This document shows, one piece after another, positions 25,197 to 34,133 of a stretch of DNA of 64,000 nucleotides (positions are counted from its first letter, which is position 1; every line of letters starts with the position of its first letter). The notes beneath the pieces are model-generated. The model was given only the letters and a program-made list of their open reading frames with translations, searched no databases and was not told where the DNA came from. The stretch spans positions 4,037,001 to 4,101,000 of the forward strand of contig NZ_CP050177.1 in assembly GCF_011694815.1 (NCBI RefSeq), written 5' to 3'. Both the position numbers and the translations under genes were made by a program. Source of the DNA: Streptomyces liangshanensis (GTDB taxonomy: Bacteria; Actinomycetota; Actinomycetes; Streptomycetales; Streptomycetaceae).

Positions 25197-26624
25197 TCAG
25201 TCGAAACGGACGGCGAGCATGACCACGTCGTCGGCCGAGCCGCCCCGGCCGGTCACCCCCGCCGGTGCCTCGCCCTCCGCCGGCAGCACGGCCCGCAGCA
25301 CGTGGTCCACGACCGCGCCCGGGTCGTCCCGTACCGCCTCCGGCACACTCGCGGCCGCCGCGTGCAGGCGGGCGAAGGCCAGGTCCATGGGCTCGCCGGT
25401 CCGCCGCAGCAGCCCGTCGGTGTACAGCAGCACCGTTTCTCCTGGCTCAGGAGAAAGCTCCACGCTCGGCGCCTCCCAGCACGACAGCATCCCCAGCGGC
25501 GCCGAGAGCGACGTCTCGACGAACTCGGTGCGCCCGGCCCCCACGATCAGCGGCGGGGCGTGCCCGGCCCCGGCCAGCACGACCGAGCCCCGCGCGGGTT
25601 CGGCGTACGCGAAGAGCGCGGTCGCCGTGCGGGCCGGCTCGGTGAGCCGCAACAGCAGTTCCAGATCGGACAGTACGGCGACGGGGTCCTCGCCCTCCAT
25701 CACCGCGTACGCCCGCAGCGAGGCCCGCAGCCGCCCCATCGCGGCGACCGCGCTCGGCCCGGAGCCGCTCACCGACCCGACGGACAGCCCCACCGCGCCC
25801 TCGGGCAGCGGCAGCGCGTCGTACCAGTCACCTCCGCCGTGCGGCCCCGTGCGGTGGCGCGCCGCGAGCCGGACGCCGTGGACACGGGGGAGCCGGCCGG
25901 GGAGCAGCTCGTCGGTGAGGGTGGCGGTACGGGCGCGGGTGCGTTCCAGCTCCAGGAGGAGGGCGAGGTGCTCGCTCGCGTAGCGCGCGTAGAGGGCGAC
26001 GAGGTGGCGTTGCCGTTCTGCCGGTTCGGCGGGCTCGTCGTAGAACCAGACGGCGGCGCCGAGCCGCGTCCCGCAGGCAGTCCCGGCCGTCGCCTTGGCC
26101 GCCGTCCCGCCCGCCGTCCCCAGCGGTACGGCGTAACTCGCCGCGTACCCCAGCCGCGCCGCCACCTCGCGCTGCCGGGGATCCAGCTCCGTGTCGCCGA
26201 GCAGGTCGGGGGCGGCGACGGGTTCGGCGGGGCCCGCGCCACGGTCGAGGAGCCGGCCGTACGACGTGGCGCAGCGCGGCACCGTCTCCAGGTGCCCCAG
26301 TTCGGCGTGCGCCAGCCCCAGGCCGCGCGTGCTCGCCGGGCCGAGGCCGTCGGCCGGTTCGAACACGGCCAGGCCGCGGCGGGCGCCGACGAGGGCGGCG
26401 CCCGCGCGCAGGATCTCGCTCAGCGCGTCGTCCAGCGATCCGGTGCCCGCCAAGCGCTCGATCAGCTCGTGCAGGGTGGTGAGATCGGACACCCAGCCGG
26501 CCAGCCGGTCCTGGAGCAGCAGCCCCGGCGGCGGCGTGAGGTCGTCGAGCGGTGCGGCAGTCTGCGCGGGGGCGGAAGTCGATGGATCGATTCCGGCCAC
26601 TTTCGGCAGGTTCGGAGCGCTCAT
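25197..26624 (-). CDS. GAF-containing SpoIIE-type PP2C phosphatase
   Basis: 475 residues. A GAF-like sensory domain (about 50-215, HELIERLAGTGSLDDALSEIL onwards) precedes a SpoIIE domain: GGDWYDALPL, SVGSVSGSGPSAVAAMG, VVLAGAGHAPPL, LLYTDGLLRR and GGSADDVVMLAVRF. The usual metal Asp pattern is partly altered: the common VGDVxGHG motif reads VGSVSGSG, replacing the Asp and His. Role: dephosphorylating anti-anti-sigma factors, probably under control of a ligand bound to the GAF domain. ATG at 26622-26624; the frame is open to 26750 and a longer protein is possible. Confidence 0.85.
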   Translation of the reverse strand: MSAPNLPKVAGIDPSTSAPAQTAAPLDDLTPPPGLLLQDRLAGWVSDLTTLHELIERLAGTGSLDDALSEILRAGAALVGARRGLAVFEPADGLGPASTRGLGLAHAELGHLETVPRCATSYGRLLDRGAGPAEPVAAPDLLGDTELDPRQREVAARLGYAASYAVPLGTAGGTAAKATAGTACGTRLGAAVWFYDEPAEPAERQRHLVALYARYASEHLALLLELERTRARTATLTDELLPGRLPRVHGVRLAARHRTGPHGGGDWYDALPLPEGAVGLSVGSVSGSGPSAVAAMGRLRASLRAYAVMEGEDPVAVLSDLELLLRLTEPARTATALFAYAEPARGSVVLAGAGHAPPLIVGAGRTEFVETSLSAPLGMLSCWEAPSVELSPEPGETVLLYTDGLLRRTGEPMDLAFARLHAAAASVPEAVRDDPGAVVDHVLRAVLPAEGEAPAGVTGRGGSADDVVMLAVRFD

Positions 26625-27332
26625 GGCAACCGGCTTACCCGCCGGTACGCGTCGCGCGTTCCGTGCAATAGCATCGCAAACCCCCATGTCATTCTGCGCA
26701 GCTATCCATGCGTCCACATCTACACGCAGAACTGCGGCAATGTCCAGCATTGCCCTGGTGGGGCGGCCGCTAACTCGCCCGCGTCGAACTTGGCGAAAAA
26801 ATGACCCCCCTGATCAGGTTTTGCGATCGACTGGGCGAGTTCAACCTGGGGGATCTGCCGGGGCTGAGTTCACCTACGGTCCAGGTGGAGCGTCATTCCG
26901 AACGTGATGGGTACGTAAACGGTGACGGGCAGGGGCAGTTGGGACCGCCCCGGAACCTGCCAGCGGGCCCCGGCGTCTTGTCCGCCGTAGGCCGCGCACC
27001 CCATCCCCTCGGAGTGGCGAGGAAAGTACGGAGTACAGCGGGAGAGCAAGCGCGATGCGCACGCCACCCCTCGCCACACGTTCAATGAGGACAGTCCGAC
27101 AGCCCGACGGCCCGACAGGTCGTGCCCGGCCCGGAGACGCAGTCACGCGCCGCAGGCCAGGAACGTCCGTCCGTGCCCCCGGGTACGGCGCGGCACAGCG
27201 CGGCGAAGCGTCGAACGCACAGCGACAGCTACAGCGAATGCACGCACAGCGGATACGCACAGCGAAGTGATGCACACACATGGTGTCAGTGTCATGTGGA
27301 CCTCGGCGTTCAACGGAAAGGAACGAGCGCTC
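26625..27332. other. 708-base gap without a convincing gene
   Basis: No credible coding region was found. The right part (about 27193-27266) repeats ACGCACAGCG and similar short words about four times, just upstream of the prim-pol-like gene, and 27084-27120 repeats CCGACAG/CCGACGG. These may belong to its promoter or leader. Confidence 0.5.
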
Positions 27333-28016
27333 ATGCGCGAGATCCTCGGAAGGCGACGCAGGCTCCGGTTCCGGCGCAAGGGGAGGCCTGCCCAGCTCGA
27401 CGCGGCCCTCACCTACGCCTCCGCGTGGAGATGGCCCGTCCTGCCGGGCGCCGGGCTGACGGCGGCCGGCGCGAGCGGGACACGCGGTTACGGCTGCGCC
27501 TGCCCCGACCCGGACTGCGCCGTACCAGGCGCACACCCCTTCGACCCAGGACTCCTGGCGGCCACCACCGACGCGCGCATGGTGCGCTGGTGGTGGGGCA
27601 ACCGCCCGACGGCCCCGATCGTGCTGGCCACCGGCGACAGCGCCCCGTGCGCGGTGAGCCTGCCGGCCGTGGCGGGCGCGCGCGCCCTGGTGGAGCTCGA
27701 CCGGATGGGCATGCGGCTCGGCCCGGTCGTGGCGACGCCCACGCGGTGGTCGCTGCTGGTGTCCCCGTACACCCTCGAACAGCTCGGGGAGCTGCTCTAC
27801 GCGAAGGACTGGGTGCCCAGTTCGCTGCGGTTCCACGGCTCGGGCGGCTATCTCGTGCTGCCCCCGTCCGAGGCGGCCGGCGGGCAGGTCCGCTGGGAGC
27901 GGGCACCCCTGCCCGGCTCGGCGGCGCCATGGCTGCCGGACGTGGAGGCGGTCGTGGACGCGCTGGTCGAGGCGAGCACGAGCGCACCGGACGGCGGGAG
28001 CCGGCTCGCGTACTGA
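27333..28016 (+). CDS. Bifunctional primase/polymerase-like protein, catalytic motifs lost
   Basis: 227 residues resembling the archaeo-eukaryotic primase/polymerase (prim-pol) N-terminal domain: LDAALTYASAWRWPVLPGAG, CACPDPDCAVPGAHPFDP, then WWWGNRPTAPIVLATG. Where active members have the metal-binding D-x-D, this protein reads APCAVSLPAVAG, and the later His motif is also absent, so it is probably not an active polymerase. Such small versions are common in Streptomyces and of unknown role. ATG at 27333 follows AAAGGAA; a 15-bp terminator hairpin follows at 28081-28117. Confidence 0.75.
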   Translation: MREILGRRRRLRFRRKGRPAQLDAALTYASAWRWPVLPGAGLTAAGASGTRGYGCACPDPDCAVPGAHPFDPGLLAATTDARMVRWWWGNRPTAPIVLATGDSAPCAVSLPAVAGARALVELDRMGMRLGPVVATPTRWSLLVSPYTLEQLGELLYAKDWVPSSLRFHGSGGYLVLPPSEAAGGQVRWERAPLPGSAAPWLPDVEAVVDALVEASTSAPDGGSRLAY

Positions 28017-28080
28017 ACGGCGAGCGGTGTACGGCGAGCGGTTCAGCGGGTGACCGGTCGACCGGTTGATGAGCGGTACG

Positions 28081-28117
28081 GCGGTGGCGCGCCCCTCACA
28101 TGGGGGCGCGCCACCGC
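28081..28117 (+). terminator. Perfect 15-bp hairpin after prim-pol-like gene
   Basis: GCGGTGGCGCGCCCC (28081-28095) and GGGGCGCGCCACCGC (28103-28117) are exact complements with a seven-base loop, 65 bases after the stop codon, followed by CGTTTCCC. Confidence 0.8.
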
Positions 28118-28282
28118 CGTTTCCCGTACGTCCGCACTCCACTCCTTGTCGCTTGTCACTCGTACGGGTGTGAGGCGGCCCGAGAAGTGGGGAATTGGGC
28201 GCGCGGTGCCGCCGAGTGGCCCATTTCGCCGATATCTTTCGGCGGTCCGTCAGGAATTTCCCCACATCGGCAGGTGGCCCCC

Positions 28283-28930
28283 ATGAATCTGCGTGTCATC
28301 GGGCTCACGGCCGTTGTGGTGTGTACGGCGCTGCTGCCGTTCGCCGCCTCCGCGGGGCCCGGTTCGGGTCCTTCCGGCTCCTCCGACCCGGGGCCGCTCG
28401 GGCTTCCCGTACCCCTCCCGCTCCCGCCCCCGGGCCGTGCCCCGGCTCAGGCTCCGGCCCCGCTTTCCGCCCCGGAGGCGTCACATCTGACCGGAATCGA
28501 TGGGTCGGCGGCGGTCGACGAGCGGCCGGCCGCGGCGGGCGGCGCCCCGGTGCGTACGGCCGAGCGGTGCGGCCCCGAAGTCGCCTCCCCGGAGGGGATC
28601 GAGGCCCAGTCGTGCGTCCTCACCGGGGGGCGCGACACGTGGGCGCGCACCTACTACCGCAACGCGACGGGGCGCGAACTGAGCGCCGTACTGAGCCTGA
28701 TGGGCCCCCGCGGGCGGACCGTACAGACGCACTGCGCGGTGGCGGCGGAGGACGAGCCGGCCACCTGTGAAACCCCTCGTGAACCGTCCGCGGGAGGGGC
28801 CTCGCGGTACCTGGCGATGGCGGAGTTCGCGGCTGCCGCCGAGGACGGCGCGGAGGGTGCGAAGAGCGCGGGCGGGGCGGCGCTGTTGTTGCGGTCGGGG
28901 AGCAACTCCCCCAGCCCCGGGGGCCGTTGA
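28283..28930 (+). CDS. Secreted protein of unknown function
   Basis: 215 residues. MNLRVIGLTAVVVCTALLPFAASA is a typical signal peptide. A Pro/Gly-rich linker (25-60) leads to a domain with two or three Cys (AERCGPEVA, AQSCVLTGG, QTHCAVAA, ATCETP) that could form disulphides. The central block TWARTYYRNATGRELSAVLSLMGP is the most ordered stretch. No family was recognised. The ATG at 28283 follows AGGTGG. Confidence 0.75.
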   Translation: MNLRVIGLTAVVVCTALLPFAASAGPGSGPSGSSDPGPLGLPVPLPLPPPGRAPAQAPAPLSAPEASHLTGIDGSAAVDERPAAAGGAPVRTAERCGPEVASPEGIEAQSCVLTGGRDTWARTYYRNATGRELSAVLSLMGPRGRTVQTHCAVAAEDEPATCETPREPSAGGASRYLAMAEFAAAAEDGAEGAKSAGGAALLLRSGSNSPSPGGR

Positions 28931-29211
28931 GCGACAGGCCCGGTCCGGTCACGCGAACGCCCGGCCGCTGGCGACGGGGGATGCACCAGCGACCGGGCTT
29001 CTAGAACCGTAACAAGAGATCGGCGGTTAGCAAATTCGATCCGGTGTATTCGGACAATGAAATACCTGCCGGTAGGGGCGATGTGACAGGAGTCACCGCC
29101 TCCGCCCAAAACACCGCGTCAGTACGTCGTCAGTGGTACGGGGAGATCGCGTCAGCGGTACGGAGAGGGTGCGGAGAGGGCGCCCGTCGGCGGCCCGCCC
29201 CGCCCCGTCCG

Positions 29212-30177
29212 TCAGCTCAGCGTCACCTGGCGGTTGGTGAGCCCGCCGCGCGCCCGGCGCTCGTCCCCGGTCAGCGGCGCGTCGACGGCGAGCGCCGCGG
29301 TCAGCCGCTCGGCGAACGCGGTGGCGGGCTTCTCGCACGCCTCCGCGCCCATCTCGCTCGGCAGGTCCCAGACCGGCACGGTCAGCCCGTGCGCCCGGAA
29401 CGAACCGACCAGCCGGGTGCCCTCACCGAGGTCCGACGTCCCGGCCGCGTGCAGCCGGGCGAGCGCGTCGAGGAGCTTCTCCTCGGGGTACGGCATGACC
29501 CAGCGCAGGTGGTTCTTGGTGGGCGTCTCGCACCAGTACGCGGCGTCCGAGTGCGCGAGCAGGACGGTCGGGATCGCGGCCTCGTTGGCGCGCTCCAAGG
29601 AGGCGGTCACCTCGGCGGTGGCGTTCTCCGCGTCCGGCACCCAGAACTCGAAGCCGGAGTGCACCACCGGGTTGAAGTCCGCCGCGGGGTCCAGGAGGTC
29701 TTGGAGCCGCGGGCCGTCGGCGGGCGCCCGCTCGGAGGCGACGGGCGAACCGGGCTCGGCGGTCAGCGCACGCCGGAGCGTGTCGGCGAGGTCGCGGCTG
29801 AGGTCGCCGGACGAGGTGTCGTTCTGGAGCGCGAGCAGGACGGAGCCGTCGTCGCGGCGCAGGGCCGGCCAGGCCATCGGCAGGACGGTGGTGAGCGTCA
29901 CGGACGGTACGCCGTCGGGCAGGCCGTCCCTCAGGGTCAGTTCGACGGTCGCGGCGGGCACCAGCTCGCGCAGCGCGACCCAGTCGCACTCACCGGCGAG
30001 GCCCTCGAAGGGGCGCTGCACCAGCTCGGTCACGGCGTGGGCGGCGGAGCGGCCGTGGCAGGCCTTGTAGCGGCGGCCGGACGCGCACGGGCAGGGCTCG
30101 CGGGGCCCCACCACCGGAACCGGTCCGTCCTTGAGCTGCGCCGTGCTGGCCTTGGTCTGGGGGCGCTTCTTGGCCAT
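29212..30177 (-). CDS. DUF5926-family protein with SEC-C motif
   Basis: 321 residues. The N-terminal 50 residues carry a SEC-C-type zinc motif, PCPCASGRRYKACHG, followed by a longer domain of unknown function with FEFWVPDAENATAEV, PTVLLAHSDAAYWCE and HLRWVMPYPEEKLLDALARLHAAG. That order matches the actinobacterial DUF5926 family, whose activity is not known. The SEC-C finger suggests protein or RNA contact. It starts at MAKKRPQTK. Its upstream gap to the ATPase gene is 154 bases. Confidence 0.85.
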   Translation of the reverse strand: MAKKRPQTKASTAQLKDGPVPVVGPREPCPCASGRRYKACHGRSAAHAVTELVQRPFEGLAGECDWVALRELVPAATVELTLRDGLPDGVPSVTLTTVLPMAWPALRRDDGSVLLALQNDTSSGDLSRDLADTLRRALTAEPGSPVASERAPADGPRLQDLLDPAADFNPVVHSGFEFWVPDAENATAEVTASLERANEAAIPTVLLAHSDAAYWCETPTKNHLRWVMPYPEEKLLDALARLHAAGTSDLGEGTRLVGSFRAHGLTVPVWDLPSEMGAEACEKPATAFAERLTAALAVDAPLTGDERRARGGLTNRQVTLS

Positions 30178-30331
30178 GGTGTGGCTTTCTCCCGGTAGCG
30201 GCGGTGCGGTGTCGGCGCGAGCCTAGTCGTACGGGCCGGGGGCGTGGGGCCGCCGTACAGGTGTACGTACGGTTCCGGCGCCCGCCGAGAGGTCTCCGCG
30301 CCCCTGGGACTCAGCCTCCCCCCCCGGGCGC

Positions 30332-30871
30332 TCAGCCCAGTTCGTCGAACGCGTCCACGAAGCCGTCCGCGAAGCCCAGGTCCCCGACGTCGAGCGCCGG
30401 CCCGGTGACGCGCGTAGCGAAATCGTCGCGGCGGTGGCCTTCGGTGACGAGCACCCACACCGTCACCTCGCCGGACGCGCTGTCCCGTACCCCCCAGTCC
30501 TGGGCCAGCGCGCTGATGATGTTGAGCCCGCGCCCCCCGCGTGCCGTCACCGACGGCGTGGACGGAACGGGCCGCGTTGGACCGCCGCCGTCCGTCACCT
30601 CGACCGTCAGCCGGCCCGCCTTGTCGACGCGCCAGGCCGCGCGGACGTCCCCGTCGCCTATGTCCGAGCGCCCCAGCGGCCTGCCGTGCCGGCAGGCGTT
30701 GCTGAGCAGCTCCGAAAGAATGAGGATCGCGTCGTCCACGACGGTGTCCGACAGCCCGTTGTGCCTCAACTGCTCGCGCATCCGGCGCCGTGCCGCCCCC
30801 ACGCCCGCAGGACCGTGGGGTACGGCCATGCTCGACGACGTGGGCGCCTGTTGTGCCACCAAAACCGTCAC
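30332..30871 (-). CDS. ATP-binding protein (anti-sigma/serine-kinase-like HATPase)
   Basis: 179 residues. GHKL ATPase motifs: N-box LSELLSNACRHG, G1 VTDGGGPTRPV, G2 GGRGLNIISALAQDWG, ending with a tryptophan-containing VTVWVLV strand. It belongs to the large Streptomyces RsbW-like set, a paralogue of the protein at 23054-23590. The GTG at 30869-30871 is preceded by AAGGAGG at good spacing, which decides the start over the longer open frame to 30958. Partner anti-sigma antagonist not encoded nearby. Confidence 0.85.
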   Translation of the reverse strand: MTVLVAQQAPTSSSMAVPHGPAGVGAARRRMREQLRHNGLSDTVVDDAILILSELLSNACRHGRPLGRSDIGDGDVRAAWRVDKAGRLTVEVTDGGGPTRPVPSTPSVTARGGRGLNIISALAQDWGVRDSASGEVTVWVLVTEGHRRDDFATRVTGPALDVGDLGFADGFVDAFDELG

Positions 30872-31074
30872 CCCCGAGACCTCCTTAGCCCCACGCCACG
30901 ATGTGAATGCCCCATTGGCCTGGACCGGAAACCGGCCACAGGAGAGCCTTTGACGCACTCATGACGCTCGAGCACAGTTCGAGCGCGCCGGTGCACTCCC
31001 CGTGAGGTTCCCGAGCCCTCTCGCTCCGTGGGCGCACCCTCGGTGAGGGAGGTGCCGGGAGATCCCGGAAGATC

Positions 31075-31974
31075 TCAGACAGGGCGGCCCAACTGGGACA
31101 GGACCTGTTTGGGCCGGTTGGTGATGATGGCCTCGACTCCGAGGCGTACGCACAGGTCGACGTCTTCCGGCTCATTCACCGTCCATACGTGGACACGGTG
31201 GCCCGCCCTGTGCAGGCGGGCGATGTAGCCGGGGTGGTTGCGGACGATACGGATGCCGGGCCCCGCGATCCGCGAGCCGGCCGGCAGCCGTCCGTCGCGG
31301 AGCAGGGGGGAGACGAACTGCATCAGGTAGACGGTCGGCAGTTGGGGGGCGGCGGAGGCGATGCGGTGGAGCGAGCGGGCGGAGAAGCTCATGATCCGTA
31401 CGGCGGACTCGTGGAGCTCCACCCCGCCCCGCACCACCCCGCCAGGCCCGACCCTGCCCGCGCCCGGTGCCCCTGCGCCTACTCCCGACCCCCCTGCGCC
31501 CGCCCCCGGCCCCGGGGTCGGACGGTCCAGGCCGAAGCGCCGCAGCAGTTCGAGCAGGCGCTCCTCCACCTGACCGGCCCAGCGGGTGGGGTGCTTCGTC
31601 TCGATGGCCAGCTGGATGGGACGCCCGGCGTCCGCGACCAGTTCGAGCAGCCGCTCCAGCGTCAGTACGGAGGTGAGGTCGCGGTCCCGCCAGTCCGGGC
31701 TCTCCTCGCTGTCCCGCCACGAGCCGAAGTCGAGCGTGGCGAGGTCGGCGAGCTCCAGGGCGGAGACGGCGCCGCGTCCGTTGGACGTACGGTTCACGCG
31801 GCGGTCGTGGACACAGACCAGATGGCCGTCGGCCGTGAGCCGTACGTCGCACTCCAGGGCGTCGGCGCCGTCCTCGATGGCCTTGGTGTACGCGGCGAGG
31901 GTGTGCTCGGGGGCGTCCTCCGAGGCTCCGCGGTGTGCGACGACCTGAATACTGTGTTGGCGAGCTTGAGTCAC
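31075..31974 (-). CDS. Glycerophosphodiester phosphodiesterase
   Basis: 299 residues. GDPD signature near the start: AHRGASEDAPEHTLAAY, ADALECDVRLTADGHLVCVHD and RTSNGRG supply catalytic His and metal Glu/Asp residues; IETKHPTRWAG and HVWTVNEPEDV complete the TIM barrel. The enzyme hydrolyses glycerophosphodiesters to glycerol-3-phosphate and an alcohol. About 35 Gly/Pro/Ala-rich residues are inserted in the middle (after RRFGLDRPTP), probably a surface loop. GTG start at 31972-31974; divergent from the HtrA-like protease gene. No signal peptide seen, so it is likely cytoplasmic. Confidence 0.9.
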   Translation of the reverse strand: MTQARQHSIQVVAHRGASEDAPEHTLAAYTKAIEDGADALECDVRLTADGHLVCVHDRRVNRTSNGRGAVSALELADLATLDFGSWRDSEESPDWRDRDLTSVLTLERLLELVADAGRPIQLAIETKHPTRWAGQVEERLLELLRRFGLDRPTPGPGAGAGGSGVGAGAPGAGRVGPGGVVRGGVELHESAVRIMSFSARSLHRIASAAPQLPTVYLMQFVSPLLRDGRLPAGSRIAGPGIRIVRNHPGYIARLHRAGHRVHVWTVNEPEDVDLCVRLGVEAIITNRPKQVLSQLGRPV

Positions 31975-32201
31975 CGCGTCATGGTGCCATCGCCCCGGGG
32001 TAGGCGGGTGAACGGCGGGGGCACCCCGGCCGGTCGGCCAGAGGTGCAGGCGTTTTGTCCGTAATAAAGAATGCTGGTACGACGCACAGCTCCTGCTTAC
32101 AGTGGCCTGACGTGCCGTGGGAAAAGCTGTGCGCAGAAACTTGTGTGCGAACCGTACGGAACTCATGCCGACGACTGACGTGGAACCGAGGAGAAAGAGC
32201 T

Positions 32202-33755
32202 GTGAGCACCGAGAACGAGGGCACTGGGGCCTCAGGCGCCCCGTCCGTACCTCCCGTGCCGGATGCCGCTCCTGAGGGCACACCCGCGTCCACACCCCCG
32301 GCCCCCGAACCCCAGCAGCCCGCGCACCAGCCGTCGGCCGGCGACTACCCGCCGCCGGGCCAGGCTCCCGCCCCGGGCGGTTACCCGGCCCCGGGCCAGA
32401 CTCCCCCGGGGGCTGTCCCGCCCGGCCCGTCGGGCCCGTCCGGCCATCCGGCGGACGCCCCGACCTCGGCGCAGCCCGTGGTGGGCGCTTCCTGGCCGCC
32501 GCCCCCGCCGGTGCTGCCCTCCTACGGAAGCGAAGGTTCTTACGGAGGCGACGCTTCGTACGGAAGCGGTGGCTCGTACGGAAGCGGCGGCGGCCCCGAG
32601 TGGGGCAGCCCGGAGCCGGCGCGGTCCAGGCCCGGCGGCAAGCGCCTGGGTCTGTTCGTCGCGGCGATGGCCGTGGTCGCCCTGGTCGCGGGCGGGCTCG
32701 GTGGCGGCCTCGGCTACCAGATCGCGAAGGGCGACGACGACGGCGGCAGCTCGACGACGGTCTCGGCGGCGGAGGCCCCGAAGGACTTCGCCCGCGCGGC
32801 CGACACGGTCGCGGCGGTGGCCGGCAAGTCGCTGCCGAGCGTGGTGACCATCGAGGCCAAGGGCGGCGACGGCGAGGGCGGTACGGGCACCGGCTTCGTC
32901 TACGACAAGCAGGGCCACATCCTCACCAACAACCACGTGGTGGCGTCCGCGGCCGAGGGCGGCGACCTCACGGCGACGTTCTCGAACGGCAAGAAGTACA
33001 CGGCCGAGGTCGTCGGCCGCGCCGAGGGCTACGACGTGGCCGTGGTGAAGCTGAAGAACGCGCCCTCGGGTCTCAACCCGCTGCCGCTCGCCGACTCGGA
33101 CGCGGTCGCCGTCGGCGACTCGACGATCGCGATCGGCGCCCCCTTCGGCCTCTCGAACACCGTCACCACCGGCATCATCAGCGCCAAGAACCGCCCGGTC
33201 GCGTCCGGCGACGGCACGGGCAGCAGCAACTCGTACATGAGCGCCCTCCAGACCGACGCGTCCATCAACCCCGGCAACTCCGGCGGCCCCCTGCTGGACG
33301 CCGGCGGCGCGGTCATCGGCATGAACTCCGCCATCCAGCCCTCGGGCAGCGGCGGTACGGGCCAGGGCCAGGCGGGCTCCATCGGCCTCGGCTTCGCCAT
33401 CCCGATCAACCAGGCGAAGAACGTGGCCGAGCAGCTCATCAAGACCGGCACCCCGGTCTACCCGGTCATCGGCGCCACGGTCACGATGACGGAGGGCGGC
33501 ACCGGCGCCACCATCTCGGCGGACGGCGAGGGCGGCACCCCGGCGGTCACCCCGGACGGCCCGGCGGCGAAGGCCGGCCTGAAGGCGGGCGACGTCATCA
33601 CCAAGTTCAACGACACGGCGATCGACAGCGGCCCGACCCTGATCAGCGAGATCTGGACCCACAAGCCGGGCGACAAGGTCACGCTGACGTACAAGCGCGC
33701 CGGCAAGGAGTCCACGGTCCAGGTGACCCTGGGCGAACGCAAGGGCGAAAGCTGA
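32202..33755 (+). CDS. HtrA/DegP-like membrane-anchored serine protease with PDZ
   Basis: 517 residues. A cytoplasmic Pro/Gln/Gly/Ser/Tyr-rich N-terminus (1-145) precedes one membrane span (LGLFVAAMAVVALVAGGLGGGL, about 148-170). The trypsin-like domain has His in LTNNHVVA, Asp in YDVAVVKL and Ser in NPGNSGGPLLD. A PDZ domain occupies about 425-510 (PDGPAAKAGLKAGDVITKFN). It faces the outside and probably degrades or monitors misfolded envelope proteins. GTG at 32202 follows GAGGAGAAAGAGC. A tandem YGS(G/E)GS-like peptide repeat is in the N-terminal region. Confidence 0.93.
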   Translation: MSTENEGTGASGAPSVPPVPDAAPEGTPASTPPAPEPQQPAHQPSAGDYPPPGQAPAPGGYPAPGQTPPGAVPPGPSGPSGHPADAPTSAQPVVGASWPPPPPVLPSYGSEGSYGGDASYGSGGSYGSGGGPEWGSPEPARSRPGGKRLGLFVAAMAVVALVAGGLGGGLGYQIAKGDDDGGSSTTVSAAEAPKDFARAADTVAAVAGKSLPSVVTIEAKGGDGEGGTGTGFVYDKQGHILTNNHVVASAAEGGDLTATFSNGKKYTAEVVGRAEGYDVAVVKLKNAPSGLNPLPLADSDAVAVGDSTIAIGAPFGLSNTVTTGIISAKNRPVASGDGTGSSNSYMSALQTDASINPGNSGGPLLDAGGAVIGMNSAIQPSGSGGTGQGQAGSIGLGFAIPINQAKNVAEQLIKTGTPVYPVIGATVTMTEGGTGATISADGEGGTPAVTPDGPAAKAGLKAGDVITKFNDTAIDSGPTLISEIWTHKPGDKVTLTYKRAGKESTVQVTLGERKGES

Positions 33756-33841
33756 CCCCCCTCCCCACCCCACTCGGTCCCCCCACCGGACCCCCCGCCC
33801 GGTAAGCTGTCCCCGCTCCCGAGCAACGATCCCGGAGCAAA

Positions 33842-33928
33842 GGTGGGTTGCCCGAGCGGCCTAAGGGAACGGTCTTGAAAACCGTCGTGGCAGCGATGTC
33901 ACCGTGGGTTCAAATCCCACACCCACCG
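33842..33928 (+). tRNA. tRNA-Ser (anticodon TGA)
   Basis: GGTGGGT at 33842-33848 pairs with ACCCACC at 33921-33927 plus discriminator G. Loop CTTGAAA gives anticodon TGA (UCA/UCG codons); a long variable arm and T-loop GTGGG-TTCAAAT-CCCAC fit serine tRNA. It is immediately upstream of the low-GC NACHT gene, so it marks the left edge of the inserted segment. Confidence 0.96.
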
Positions 33929-33951
33929 CGCAGGTCAGCGCAGACGCTGGT

Positions 33952-33988
33952 CAGTAGGGGTGCCTCTCGTCGAGGGGCACCCCTACTG
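33952..33988 (+). terminator. Terminator hairpin after tRNA-Ser
   Basis: CAGTAGGGGTGCC (33952-33964) and GGCACCCCTACTG (33976-33988) are exact complements around an 11-base loop, 23 bases after the tRNA, so the tRNA transcript probably ends here and not in the NACHT gene. Confidence 0.85.
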
Positions 33989-34133
33989 CGTTCAACGCGT
34001 CTCACCCCGCCTCGCCGGTTTCCCACTCTTGACAGGTTTCGGGGAGCGCGGTCTACCCCGAGAACATGAGGTAGTCACAGGCAAGTTAGCCAAACCGGCA
34101 CTCCAACCCCACCTATTGCGAGACTATCGTGGG

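Noticed and set aside
26801..27088. A 95-codon frame in the gap before the prim-pol-like gene
   Set aside because: No ribosome-binding site, no motif and irregular codon bias; treated as chance.
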